A DNA stretch of 64,000 bases, from positions 141,325 to 205,324 of the forward strand of contig QANZ01017749.1 of NCBI GenBank assembly GCA_003254925.1, read 5' to 3'. Positions 1-12,400 of the stretch are shown here, one piece after another. The notes under the pieces were generated by a model that made no database searches, had not been told where the DNA came from, and worked only from the letters and a program-made list of their open reading frames with translations. Source of the DNA: Chamaecrista fasciculata (taxonomy: Eukaryota > Streptophyta > Magnoliopsida > Fabales > Fabaceae). The stretch's first letter is position 1. Each line of letters begins with the position of its first letter. A program made the position numbers and the translations under genes.

Positions 1-3000
1 ACGGATATCCTGCGGTGCTAAATTCCCATTCCTCCATTCCTTCGATAACTCCTCGAACTCCAACGAGACTTGCTCAAGTTTCTTCTGAGTTTCTATCTTA
101 TTTTCCACCAGGAGTTGAATTTCCCTTCTGATTTCATCTGATTCTTCATTGATTTCTGGATACTCATTAAAAACTCTGGAATGCTTTTGTGATTCTGGTT
201 CTTTCATCACAGGCTGATCCACAATTGCCTCTGGAGAGCTTGGTTGAGGAATTCTCTTTTCCTTGTCCCCACTCGGCTCCAACAGTGATGACAAATGATT
301 GATTCCTTTTGGCATGCTCGTTCCAACTGGATTTTATAAAAATCAGTTTCTATAAATATTTAAGTATGCAAGTTCAACAATGAGATATGTACCTTACATA
401 TAATTGTTCCTATTTGTTAGTGATTCATCTAAAATGATTCAAAAAGTTAACTAATTACACATAAATAGCCTTGTAACTTGGTGATGGTAACTCACTGTAT
501 TAAGAAGGAAAGCATAAAAGTGAGTAAAATATTCTTCTTCATCATGAAAATCGACAAAATTATATGGACAAAATTCTCATTTTCTTGCTCCCACTAAATG
601 TCTTTATAGTCCACAAATTTTTATTGATCTTTATAACAACTGAATGTTATACTGAAGAAGTTCAATAGGATTCAACAGAAGAAAGAATCTCATCTATGTC
701 ATGATAAAATTAAAATTATGAATCCGAGGAGAAATAAAGACAAGGAGTTCAAGCTTATTACCACTATCATCTCGGGGAGGAAGATCATGTTGGCTTTCGG
801 GAACACCAAATGGTGAGCTTTCAAGAATTTTGACCCCTGTGAATGGTTTCTTAACCCGACTTTTTATAATTTGATTTGCATTCGAAAGTCCACGTTGGCT
901 TTGAATTTGATGCTCATCTGCTGCTGACATGTGCTCAATAGCTTTTGCCTCTTCTGAGATTTGTGGTTCAGATTGATCACTCCCTGCGAGTTACTCAAAA
1001 ACATTAGACTGTTTAATTAGGTAGAATATAGATAGAGCATGAAATGAAGAGTATGTGACTGTAAGAAAATTAACCTTCATATCGATAAGTTCCTGGCTTC
1101 CCGATTTCATTTTTCAGTATGCTTTGTAACATAAAGGAAACCGTCTCCATGCTGGGGCGTCCCTTTTTATCATCTTCAACGCAACGTAAAGCTATCCCAA
1201 TGAAATCTCTTACTTGATCCATATCAGCTGAATCAGCTAAAGCTGGGTCAATGATATGTGAGATCCTTCCTTTGTGGAAATTTTTGTATGCCTACAGAAA
1301 AAAATAAAAAGACAGTGAGGCAACTTAAAGATGTTTCAAATGGATAAGTAACTCAAAAATATTTGACTTGTATTATTGTTCCATGATAAGCCTAGTGGAA
1401 AAACATGTGTTACACTACTTTTGTTCAAGAGCATCAAATCAGCAGAGAAAGTTAATTGATTTTGATGTTAAGGAAAAGGTGCTTACCCACACTAACAAAT
1501 CTGTACCATCAGGACGATCAGTAATTTCTCTGCCGGTGATGACTTCTAACATGAAGGCTCCAAAACTGTAGGAATCTGTTTTCTCAGAAAACCGTTTCTT
1601 GAACTCAAGCTCTGGGGCCCTGAATCCACTGTACATGTTTCACAAGCTTTAGTGTTTGCATCACATGAATATAATTGGTCCATCCCACTCTCATCCCATA
1701 AAGTAACCAATCAACAGGTACAACTCTCTCTGAATTCTATCTCACTCAATTTCATATTAGAAAGTCGAAATGCGTACAATGAACCGGCACAATCCTCGGT
1801 GGAGTTAGAGCTTTTACTTCCGGTGATGGGACGAGCAAGACCAAGGTCAGCAACTTTTGCTTTCCAATTGGCAGAAACCAATACATTTGAAGCCTTTAAG
1901 TCACGATGGATGAGGTGATGGTGTTTGTGAAGATAAGACACAGCCTCTGCTGATTGCTGCATTAGATTAGCTCGCCTATACCAATTAAGTAGCTTTTTGC
2001 CTTTAGAACCTGTTGCATTACACAAAGATTTATTATTAGTTATTCATGTGGATACATTTAAGAGTAAAATAATGATTATTCCTTAAAGTTGGTAAATTTC
2101 TCAATTTAGTCCTTGAAAGTAGAAACTATGAGTAACATCCTCGGACACATACCGAGACTCGAACCCAAACTCATAGGGTAAATCTCAAGGAACCTATCGG
2201 GAATGAATATTTTGATCATATGTTAAAATAAGCAACCTCAAACCAGCCCTTCCGTTTGATCATCCCAATCTCATTTGCATTTTAATCTCTAGTATACTGT
2301 TTTCTTATTTGTTCTATAAATTGTATAATTTCATTACATGTCAATTATTTCAATAAAACTAGTAAGAGTATTGGTTGGATACTTGGGCGGGGTGCCAATT
2401 TTAAAAGACTTTGAGATCTAGTGGTGACAATTCATGTTCTTGAAAAACAAACTTGGGATTCAAAAGACTTGTAAGAGACGACTTAGCAACTATAGTAAAT
2501 ATGTTATTACGTGACTTACTTGATAAAATCTTACGAACACTGTTATTGGCAAGATACTCGTAAACCAGTATAAAATCATCGTTTTCAATGCAGTAACCCA
2601 GTAGTTCCACCAAATTGTCATGCTTCATCTTACTCAACAACAATGCTTCTTTTTTGAAGCTTTTCCTACTTCTATCTGACTTTATTGATAACCGCTTCGC
2701 TGCAATCTCCCTCCCATCAGCTAAAGAACCCTGGCAATATGATGCATTTAGGGAGTATGATATTAGCTCTTGGTCATAACAAGCAAAGAAACAATGAACA
2801 AAACCAAAAAGCAGGAGAAGGACCAATTAACAAATTAAAATAAACAACACCAATAACAGGAACATAACGAAAAGAAGGACCAACAATATATTTTGCATAT
2901 CAACTAGTCTGAAATCTTCCTCGACCTCTCTTTCTTCAACTGGAAAGTGGAAACACAACAAAACGTGCATAAAGGGCTACAGAACGTGCCAGAAAAGTCA

Positions 3001-4636
3001 TCGAACCAGGAAGGGATTTTAAGGACAGCAAAACCAAATGAAAAAGTGTCAAAACCAAACACAAGATATGCCCAAAAGACTTTCAAATTAGAAAAGCACT
3101 TTAGGATGGAAAAATCGCATGGAAAAGTGTTGAAATTAAACACAGGATGTGCCCAAACGGGCATCAAACCAGAACAGAAACCACAGCAAAAAAAACAAGG
3201 TCTAAAGAGAAAAATGACCTAAAAAACACAGCCAAAACAAAGTCTAGACAGAATAACTGATACACGGGGTGAAAAGTGCGTAAAAGGTGTTGGAACCAAA
3301 CCAAGGGCATGCCCAAAACAAAGTCAAGACAGAACAGAGATATATGGACACCAAAATCATAGAAAGGAAGAAGAAAACAACGGTTTAAAACCAAGCAAAT
3401 ACACTTTCAAACAGTACATGTTCTAGTGGATACCAAGCACTCAGTCACTGAAGCGGCTTAAAGGCAAGAAAATTTGAAGTGTCCAAAACATGCACAAATT
3501 AGCTCTTAAACCCCGACTATTTTAATCAGAGTTTTAACACAGATTTTTCAAATCTAAGAAGTACCTTAAAAGTTCAGACAATAAGTAGTCAAATCCGATT
3601 TTTAAGCTAAGTTTTTCAACACTTTAAAGTGTCTAAACATGATCAAAACAATTCTCAAATGGTAGGCTATCAAATCAGGCACTTGAGATATGTTTTATAA
3701 ACTCAACTCAAACAAATAACATTTTTATCAAAATTTTGGTCGACTCATGGAATGAAAAAAAGGCCAAAACAAATGCTAAACTTCTGAAAACCGAATATTA
3801 GCAGCTAAACATTGAGCTTCAAAATGCCAAAACATGGTTGAAATACTTGCAAATGCACAACCAATCAAGAGGGGGAAAATGGCACATGAAAATGATGTCT
3901 CAAAGAACCTAAAATCCGCTCAAAGCGGGTCTCAAATGTGAAGTAATAAAATCAGGATTTCGAGCATATAAAACAACATTCTGAAATCCGAAGCACCCAA
4001 GCATGCTCAAAATGCTTCCCAAACATTAGACCAATCGGCGACAGTTTAAAGTAAAACATCTCTCAAAAAATAGGCAATCAGATCAGAAATTAACAGACTA
4101 AAAATAAAAGATACCAGAGGAGCTCAAAACTCAGGCTAGACAACATACACTAAATCAAGTCAAAATACACTAAATAAACAGTACACCACATGGAGGGTCA
4201 AAGTTGTCTTAAAAAAAAAAATAATAAGAAAAAAGAATCTCAACTCCTACTCAATTTTCTTCTTCTGAATTCTGAGAATGAAACAAAATAAAAAATAAAA
4301 AATTTAGGATTGTTTAGAAATCTTGCCTTAAAGACTCTCCCAAAACCCCCCTTCCCAATGACTTTTTGTTCATCAAATTGGTTGGTTGCACGAGATATAT
4401 CAATCAAGGAAAACCTCGGACAGTTCAGTGAAGCCATCTCTTTGATAAAAGCTCTATCATCATGACCATCTGACAAAAACACAGAAACAACAATCACGAA
4501 TCTCAAGAATAGAAAGGCGAAGCAAATAATCCACACAAAGATGAAAAACTTTTTGCTTACTTCCGAAAGAAGACAAGCAATTTATTTTTGCGAGTGTTTT
4601 TTTTGTTCTGGCGGAAACTGCTCTCCAAATCCCCAT
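1..4636 (-). CDS. Receptor-like cytoplasmic protein kinase, 3' end outside the window
   Basis: Serine/threonine kinase on the minus strand in at least seven exons. I place the start at 4636 (MGIWRAVSART...), giving a Gly-2 that could be myristoylated. No signal peptide or membrane segment is seen, so a cytoplasmic RLCK is inferred. Exons: about 4561-4636; about 4327-4470 with the P-loop GKGGFGRVFKA; about 2520-2731 with the ATP lysine (IAAKRL) and alpha-C Glu (FKKEALLL); about 1760-2010 with HRDLKASNVLV and DLG in place of DFG; about 1485-1634 with RAPE and SYSFG; 1075-1290 with the C-lobe Arg (KKGRPSME). Two tail exons (762-983 and 1-326) encode a polar extension ending in a coiled-coil-like stretch (EIRREIQLLVENKIETQKKL). 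A long intron at about 2740-4320 separates the glycine loop from the lysine exon. Substrate unknown. Exon edges were read by eye; the family is secure, the subfamily is not. Confidence 0.8.
3025..3345. repeat. Imperfect repeats inside the large kinase intron
   Basis: Within the long intron a phrase resembling AAACCAAACACAAGATATGC recurs three times in degenerate form (about 3055, 3140 and 3295), each followed by CCAAA. Open frames here on both strands are low complexity and match nothing I know. The rest of the intron (about 2740-4320) is A-rich with no recognisable coding or element termini. Confidence 0.35.
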
Positions 4637-4739
4637 TGTGGAAGACCGGAGGCTCAATCTCTGTTCACAGTGAATCTGGTATCATCAGTAGAACGAAAGA
4701 AACAATATAATGGTGAAAATTGGTAAAGTAAGAGAAGAA

Positions 4740-7290
4740 TTAAAAGAAATAGAAAAAGAAAGTACTTGTAAAAAATAATAATAATAAAATATATATAATC
4801 TACGGCTTTTATTTTAGGGATTCATTCAAACAAGTGGTGTTGGCCAAAAAAAAAAATTCAAACAAGTCAACGCGTTAATATTATATGAACTATGAAGGGG
4901 AAGATGGGCATAAGTCAACGCGTTACCAACTTCTCTCTTACCGATTCCATGCAGTCCATTAGTCAAAAGTAACCAATTCTTTTTGCATTTCCCGCCAATT
5001 CTCTTTCTTCTCTTATTCTTTTTTTTTTTTAAAAAAAAAAAGTNTAATGTAAAAAAAATAATAATTTGTAAATATTATTGAACTTAAAAAAAGAAATAAA
5101 CACATAATTAATGATCATACATGAATATCCTGAGGATGAAAATTATTATTAATTTTGATATTGTCAACAAAATGTTTATTACTATATTTTTTTGCATATA
5201 AAAAAATTAACTTTCTTCACAAATGTACATGTCACGAACTTTGCTATATATATATGATAGAAAATTGAAAACTTTTCATTATAGATGTTCAGATGAATCA
5301 ATTTAATGTTAAAATAAATCTTTTACGAAAAAAAATATAATAAAAAATAAATCTAAATAAAACCACCACTAAATTTGACACTAAAATCTAAGTTATTATT
5401 TTCTTTGTATATATACGTGCTTAAATATCTTTCAAATATAGAAAATTCTAAAATGTAATTTAGATATTGTATACAATTGTGATGTGATATAATTTTTTTA
5501 AGTAGTTTAATGTTGAGACATAATAAAAAAGTAATTTTTTAAATTAATCAAAATTGTATATATAGTTGATTACCTCACTACATACATGCAAGGTCCAAAT
5601 TACATCATAAACTAACCTGCCAAATATAATCTTTATTAAAATAATTGATAATTGATTGTTTTAAAATATGACTTATATTGTGGTCAACGTTGAGACCATG
5701 GCACGTGAAGCTTATAAAATGAGCGGAATTTTCAAAATTAACAGCTAATCATAATCTTTGTTTGTAAAAAAGCTAATCATAATCATTGACTGATTGACAC
5801 ATTTGACAATTTCAATGCCACCCGTGCAAAATAAGCAGTATCTAATCATAAAGAAGAGCAACGACCTTTACAAATAAATTCAAGAGTTAGAGCTTCTAAG
5901 TCGAATTTTTACAAGAAAAAACTTTATATACGGATATTTTTCTATATTTATGAAGAAATTCTCTTAAGTATATATTGTTTTTATATTTCTTATAATCTAA
6001 ATGCCACTACCACAAAGTATTAGCTTGTCCTTTTTTTTTTTTATCTGAAACATAATTTATTAAAAAATAAAGCAAAGTCAAACACAGTACAAACGAAAAC
6101 AAAGTAAAAATAGTCAACCTCTCCCTAATATAAGCATCACTAGATAGAATATCAACTAACAAAGGTATTTACAATTCATCCAAGAGGACTTATCCTCGTG
6201 TCAGAAAAATTGACAAGACAATCAATTGTCAAGATAGCGAATTTAAGGATCCAACTATAGTTACAATCATCTAAATAACTGAAAACATAAATAATGCCAT
6301 CTAAAAAAGACAAACACTTTTAATCAAAAGAGCAAGCAACCCCAGCGACTACTATAAAAAAAAGACATAATCAAACTCAAAGCAACAATAAATATTTAAT
6401 AAAACGTCGTCGTGAAAGCAGAACAAGAAACGACGTCGTGGGAGTACCTGACCCAGAAAAAACACCATCGAGCACCCAAAAACCAGAGCCAAACCAGGAA
6501 GTCGTCGTGGAAAGCCTAGTCTAGAGTTGTCGTCGCAGAGAAAGCCAGACCAGATTGACGCCGTTGGAGCACTCATTCAGAATCCCGCCGTCACACAATC
6601 TTAGAAACAAAGAAACACTCTCATAAAGAGAGAGAGGAACCCTCACGGGGAAGAGATTTTCAACACTGCCTAAACGAAGGGTTATTACTATTGTGCAGGA
6701 AAAAAAAAGGGGCTACCACCATTGGAAGGGTGATAGCCCGACGGCGACTTTGCAAAAAGAAACGCTTGAGAGAGAGAGAGCAAAGAGAAAAAACAGCTAA
6801 GTACTAGCTTGTTTAGGTAAAAGGACCTCTACATATAAATTGAGGAGGAAGGGAATCTAAGTATATTTTTTTCAAGAGAAAAAAACTTTATATATTATGT
6901 TTTAAATATTAATTATAAATCTTTATTTCTTAATTATAAATTTGATTTATTTTTTATAATTTATTAAGTATAAACTTATTTCTTATATTCTTTTAATCAT
7001 AATAGGATATACATAACATTTTAATATTTATTTTTTTATTAGCGAATCTTATATTAAATATGTATGAAAAAGTTCATATATATGAACGTATTCGTTTTTA
7101 TAATTAAATTTCAAAATTCAACATCTTATTAAACAAATTTAGATGCTATGATATTATCAAAAAATTGAGTAATATAGAAGACTGTGTTTTGTTATTGGAC
7201 AAAATTATTTTCCAACCTTTTCTCTTTATTAAATGATGCTTCACCGTTCAGTTCACCAACTCCCTTTGACTAGGAGCTGACCCTTTCAAA
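4740..7290. other. AT-rich spacer upstream of the kinase gene
   Basis: About 2.5 kb of very AT-rich DNA upstream of the kinase start, with homopolymer runs (about 5025-5040), one N near 5044 and short A/T repeats. At 6340-6800 the base composition rises and a short minus-strand open frame (6352-6576) of no known similarity appears, followed by a GA-rich run (about 6765-6780). It may be an eroded element, but I could not find termini. No gene is called. Confidence 0.5.
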
Positions 7291-7299
7291 TATAACAAG

Positions 7300-8108
7300 A
7301 AAAGGTGGTATAATTGGATACAGAAGAGCAAAGACCTATAATGGCTGCAGATTAAAGTTGGACTGCAGATTTGTGCAAATAGAAACATCCATAATGCAAT
7401 TCTTGAATCTGACTCTGTCATGGCTGTGAATCTAATCATGGATCAAAACTTATCTTCTTCTCACATTTATTTTCCACTGGTTGATGATTGCAGGTTAGAG
7501 CTAGATGCTTTACATATTGATCTCAAACACATTTATCGAGAAGCAAACAAATGTGCTGACCTTGCTAAGCATGCTCTCACTGACATGAATGAGCTGTTGA
7601 TTTTTAATGACCCTCCCATCTTTGTAGTGTTGGGAATTAATAATAATAATAAAATAATATTATATTGCTATTGGAAGCATGAATTTGTTGCATCATATTT
7701 GAATTTTAGAGATTTAGTTTAGTTTTGAATTAGTCATATATATTAGTTAACTAGTGTGTATATGATTTTAGGGATAAGTAGTTACTTTATTTTATTTATC
7801 TTTTATTTAATTATGTGTATTTTCTCTATAAAGGGAATCTGGTTTATACCTATTATTATGGAGCTATGAATGAAGCAAAATTACGAGGAAAAAAAAAAGT
7901 TTATCTTCTTTCCAAAAATTCCTAACATGTAGCTTCGGCTTTTAGGGATGATATGGTTGGCAAGACGTTTGCTAGGAGAAATGGCATAGGCTGATTCTTT
8001 TCTGTTTTGGATATTTTGTTGTTTTGTTTAGTCACTGTATGCTTGTTTCTCTTTTATGCTTGTATCTGAACTCTTTATTTAATGAAATTCCTTTCCTACG
8101 AAAAAAAA
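7300..8108 (+). mobile_element. 5'-truncated LINE remnant (RNase H end) with A tail
   Basis: The 3' end of a plant non-LTR retrotransposon in plus orientation. Between about 7370 and 7627 the frame reads like the RNase H-like domain of plant LINE polyproteins: AILESDSVMAVNLI, then LKHIYREANKCADLAKHA. The frame resumes after an inserted LTR (7928 onward) with FRDDMVGKTFARR. The element ends with an A tract at 8101-8108. Sequence near 7280 (CCCTTTCAAATA) resembles sequence just past the A tail (CCCTTCAAATA), which may be the remains of a target duplication. Everything upstream of the RNase H is missing, so it cannot move. Confidence 0.7.
7628..7927 (+). mobile_element. 300-bp solo LTR inserted in the LINE remnant
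   Basis: Begins TGTTGGGAATT and ends AATTCCTAACA (TG...CA ends with a short inverted repeat), flanked on both sides by the 5-bp target duplication TGTAG (7623-7627 and 7928-7932). Removing it together with one TGTAG rejoins the LINE frame. A TATAAAGG promoter-like box lies near 7832. Length and ends suit a Ty1/copia LTR. No internal region is present, so it is a recombination-derived solo LTR. The copia assignment is inferred from size and termini only. Confidence 0.8.
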
Positions 8109-8234
8109 TATAACCCTTCAAATAAAGAGAAAGCATGCCATGCAAGTTGCAACACCAAATTTATAGACACCTTCCGTGTATTTCTTTCTTTTAAGTTTTA
8201 AACATGTATTCTAATTTTTTTTTAAAAAAATATT

Positions 8235-8622
8235 GGGCAAAGTAAACTTTTGATCCCAGGTCTTTTACTCAAGTCTTAATTTAGTCCCGTATATTTTTTG
8301 TTGTACTTTTGATCACATATTTTGGTTAGGTGTAGAATTAATTCCATTTTTTTTAAGATTTAGTCTTATATCTTTACAAAAAGTTTCACGGTTAGTTTTA
8401 TAATGTGAAACTTTTTGCAATGGTATGAGACTAATTTTGTAACTTGACTAAAAGGTATATGATCAAATCTACAACCTAGACCAAATATATAGGACTAAAA
8501 GTGCAACAAAAAAATGTGAGACCAAATTGAGACTTGAGCAAAAGATATGATACCAAAAGTACAACAAAAAAATATACGAGATCAAATCGAGACCTAAGCA
8601 AAAGATATATAACCAAAAATAC
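8235..8622. mobile_element. MULE-type MITE (GGTCAAAG family), degenerate
   Basis: Inverted-repeat element starting GGGCAAAGTAAACTTTTGAT and rich in phrases such as TTTGGTCCC or its complement. It has the same design as the elements at 29068-29600 and 36491-36886, which have clean 9-bp target duplications. The right end is eroded and I could not find a matching duplication, so the borders are approximate. Sequence at 8625-8860 is AT-rich and resembles half of another foldback element. Confidence 0.55.
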
Positions 8623-9482
8623 ATTTTTGATTTCTAAATTTTATCTTATTTTTAATTTTGTCTTTAAAAGTTATTTGATATTATTTCTATTTAAAATTTT
8701 ATATTTTAGTTAATTTTATCTTCTGTTCTGAATTTATTTAATAAATTAAGGATAAAATTTTTATAACATGTAATATAATTTCTTTTAAAAAAGATAAATT
8801 TTAACTCGCATTAAAAATTATGTGAAATCTTTGGTTAATCTTCTACAATGCCCCACAAATGGGAAATATAGTGATGCAATTGACCAGATATTGGAATTTT
8901 GTCCAAGGATGTACTAGGATTGAAGTGTATCAGGATTCACCTCAGATCAGATATCATTCTCTCGTTTCCTGGCACTAATTCAAACATACAAATCAGACAT
9001 TAAAATCTGGTTTCTTTACCCACACACCCAGCATATAAAAATGGTTAGTAGGATACTGTCGCAGCTTGTTTTTGTTCCTATTCAAAACGAAATATAAGGC
9101 TTGATTGAATTGAATCAATAACATACTTTTCTTTACAAACAATTGTGGCAGAAATGATTTTTCACTGATCATTCTACGAATGCTGAGCCCTAACACTAAC
9201 TAGACTGCCACCAAGTTTCGCTGAAAGGTTGTGGTTTAACAATTGAACATCACCATTGAGAATGGAAGGCCTAAAGCCTGTACAACTTCATAAATGATAA
9301 TACATCACTAGATCTAATAACATCTTACTAGGCGCGAACCTGCATTCAAGAAAAATGCCGTAGTACCAGACAAACCTAGCAAAAAATGCCGTCTTTCATC
9401 GTCAACAGATTCACCAAAAGAATATGGTAAAGCCTTGGGTATGCAAAGCACAAAGCTAGCGAAGAGTGAGAATTATTTAAGA

Positions 9483-12400
9483 TTAACGTCCATGATTCTC
9501 TTTCTCCATAGTTCTTTTCTGTCTGACTGGACTTCTAGTGTCAACATCAGGCTCTTTCTTTGTGACAGATTCTTCTGGCTTACCAGCATTTCTGTCCCAC
9601 AATGGGACGCCACTATTTGATGACGCTGCCTTTCTCATAGCTCGTGGAATTTTCAAAGTGCTTATATCTGTTTCTTCCATAAAACCACCCTCTACCTTGG
9701 GAGCAACCGCAGCATTTTCAGGTCTAGATGATGGTATGTTTGGTCGTGAGTTCAAACGTGCATTTTCTTCACTAGTGTTATTATTTTGTTTGATAGGGAC
9801 TTCAGAATTCTCTGACTGCGGGGGAGGTGGTGGATCTGAAACAAGTTGTATTGTGGACTTCCGCCATTTCTTTCTATGATTAGGCTTCGGGGCATTTGAT
9901 TTCGCCTGCTGCAAAGATGCAAGAAATGATTAATAAAGAGGGAACCCAAATAAGTTATAATAGTTTCCATGCAATATTGGCATGATAATATTAAGCTGAA
10001 TTGCACTAAGGCTGCTGAAATTTTGGTCTGCATAAATTAAATTTCAAACTTGACGTATTAAGTGAGTTATCAACTTTGGTCACTTAAAAGTTTAAATTTT
10101 AAAATTTGACAAAACACAGCTCCAACTCTTGAGTTCCTGGACTTTCAATTTTAATCACTCAAGACACCTAAATAATTTTATTTTTTAGAACTCGGGAGAT
10201 GGTTGTCTATCAACTTTTAAAACTAACCAAACTTAAGAACTCTTTTATCTGTCAAGATTTGAACCAAGCGAGCTCTATTGCAATTTAACCATAATATTAT
10301 AATGATTTTCCTTAAACGAATATAGTAAATGTTTCTACCGTATTTCCTATATCAGAGAGAGGCTTTCTTGGTCCATGATCACTATTTGTTTCAGTAGGCT
10401 TGATCAGTGCACTTTTAAGTAACTCTGCCCCTTGAGTAGCAAGGTGTTTCTCTGTTTCATTAATACCATTTTCAGTCACTTCCAATTCTGCTGGCTCCTC
10501 ATTTGAGATGGATGCTCTGTTGGCACACTTGGTTTCTAGACAACCACAAGATCTCCCACAAGTATTGCCCATTGATCTACACTTGCATTTAGCCGTCTTG
10601 CAAGATGAAGATTTAGTACAAGAGCAGCAAATTTCCGTTTCTCCAGAATTACCACGGACATTTGATGCTTCGTCGCTTGATTGAATATTTTCCATGCTTG
10701 AGCGTTCACTTTTGGAATTCCTTTTCCTAATCCGTAATTTTCCTGACTCAACCCAATCGTCATCATCCGTTTCATCCACATCATTATTATCTGAATCCAT
10801 GTCAGATATATCCATGTCCTCAAGATAAAAAATAGTAGATCGGCGATTTTCCTGAAGTTAGAATAAGTCGCAGATAATTAATTGGTAACCAGCAATGAAC
10901 AAACCATCGATTATTGTAAAATAAACAGTGGTATGAATTAGACATACCGGCTTCCGCAAGTCATACTTATGTCCTCCTGAATCCCCCTCATATTCTGGGT
11001 ATTGCTTCAAGAATGCACTCTGTCATACAGATCAAATAATTTGGCAAGAATTAAGTGTCACACAATTTCGTAAAAGAGAAAAAGAAAAGAAGAGTTTTCA
11101 AAATCGTACTGCAGTTATTTAGATAAAGCTTTTTACTGAGAACATGAAATTATGGAAACAAGAAGAAAAGGAAAAGGGCATCATCGCCCGGAATGCTTTA
11201 CATACTAACCTGTAATTTCAGTTGATGAATGAGTTCATCTTTCTGCTTTTCCATCTGTCGTAGTGAACGACTTAGCCTAACTACTTTCTCTTTCAAATCT
11301 CTTATTTCCATGTCTGTTTCTCTACAAGCAACTTCTTTATCTCGCAATAAACACCTGAGAAGAAGAAATCCATGAAGGAAAAAAAGTTATCCAGTTATAT
11401 CATCAAGTGAAGCAACCTTTGGGTTGCCTAAATGCAACTAAATTTGGATTCCAGTATCACCTATCAACTCTTGAAGAATCCAAATTACATCATGGACCAA
11501 ATAATGAGTTGCAGTTAAGTTTTTACCTGGAGGATGATGCTAAATTGAACAAATGATTCATCAGATTCTTGGCATCAGGAAGGGACCGGATATGGTTCCA
11601 ACGTCCTTTGCCACCAAAAACACGTTCACGTTCTTCGGCCTCTGACAACTGAGATGCCATAGCCACTAGAGCAGTAGAAGAAGTAGCTAACATGCTTTCG
11701 AGGGCAAAAATCCTTGAACTTCTAGCACCAGGAGACATTGATATGGTGCAATCACTACATCCGCGAAGCGAGGTTGTAAATCATAGATTGACACAGAAAA
11801 ACCACAAAGACCACAAATATAAAAAGAAATAGGTAACAAACAGTGAGGCTTTTCACCTCGAATCATTTCGCTTCAGTAACTCTGCCTCTTCCTTTAACCT
11901 ACTGATCTCTTTCGCCATATTGGCCCTCCTGAAATTGAAAAATGAACAGATCAAATGAATTTTTTACGACGAGATTCAAAAAAAATTATTCCTTGCTACT
12001 TGTCAGATACGTTTTATTTTATACAAACCTCTAAACTTAGATTCTTTCAATGAAAATTGAATTACTACTGATCTCTTTCAACATATTTGTCAGAATCTCA
12101 CGATACTATAGTCCGTTTGAACGTACGTTATCAGTTTTACATTCTAATTCTGAAGTTCTGTGATTGTTTAAGAATCTTAAAGCAGAAAATAAAACGTACT
12201 CTTGCATTTGACGCGCATATTCTGAACGTACTTCGTGCACTCGGACAGTAACTTCAAGCTCGTGCTCGATTAACTGCATCAAAGCCTTCAAAAAAATGAA
12301 GTTGTGCCAATTAGAAGCCATACAAATCGTCACGATTCATGCGAATTAACTTGAGAAGACAAATATATATCCTCATCCAGCAAAAAAGCACTCATCAATC

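Noticed and set aside
2904-3394. Overlapping open frames on both strands between kinase exons
   Set aside because: Low-complexity A-rich intron sequence; no family resemblance, and frames on both strands arise from the same repeat phrases.
6352-6576. Small minus-strand open frame in the first spacer
   Set aside because: No similarity, no splice context and skewed composition; left as unassigned spacer.
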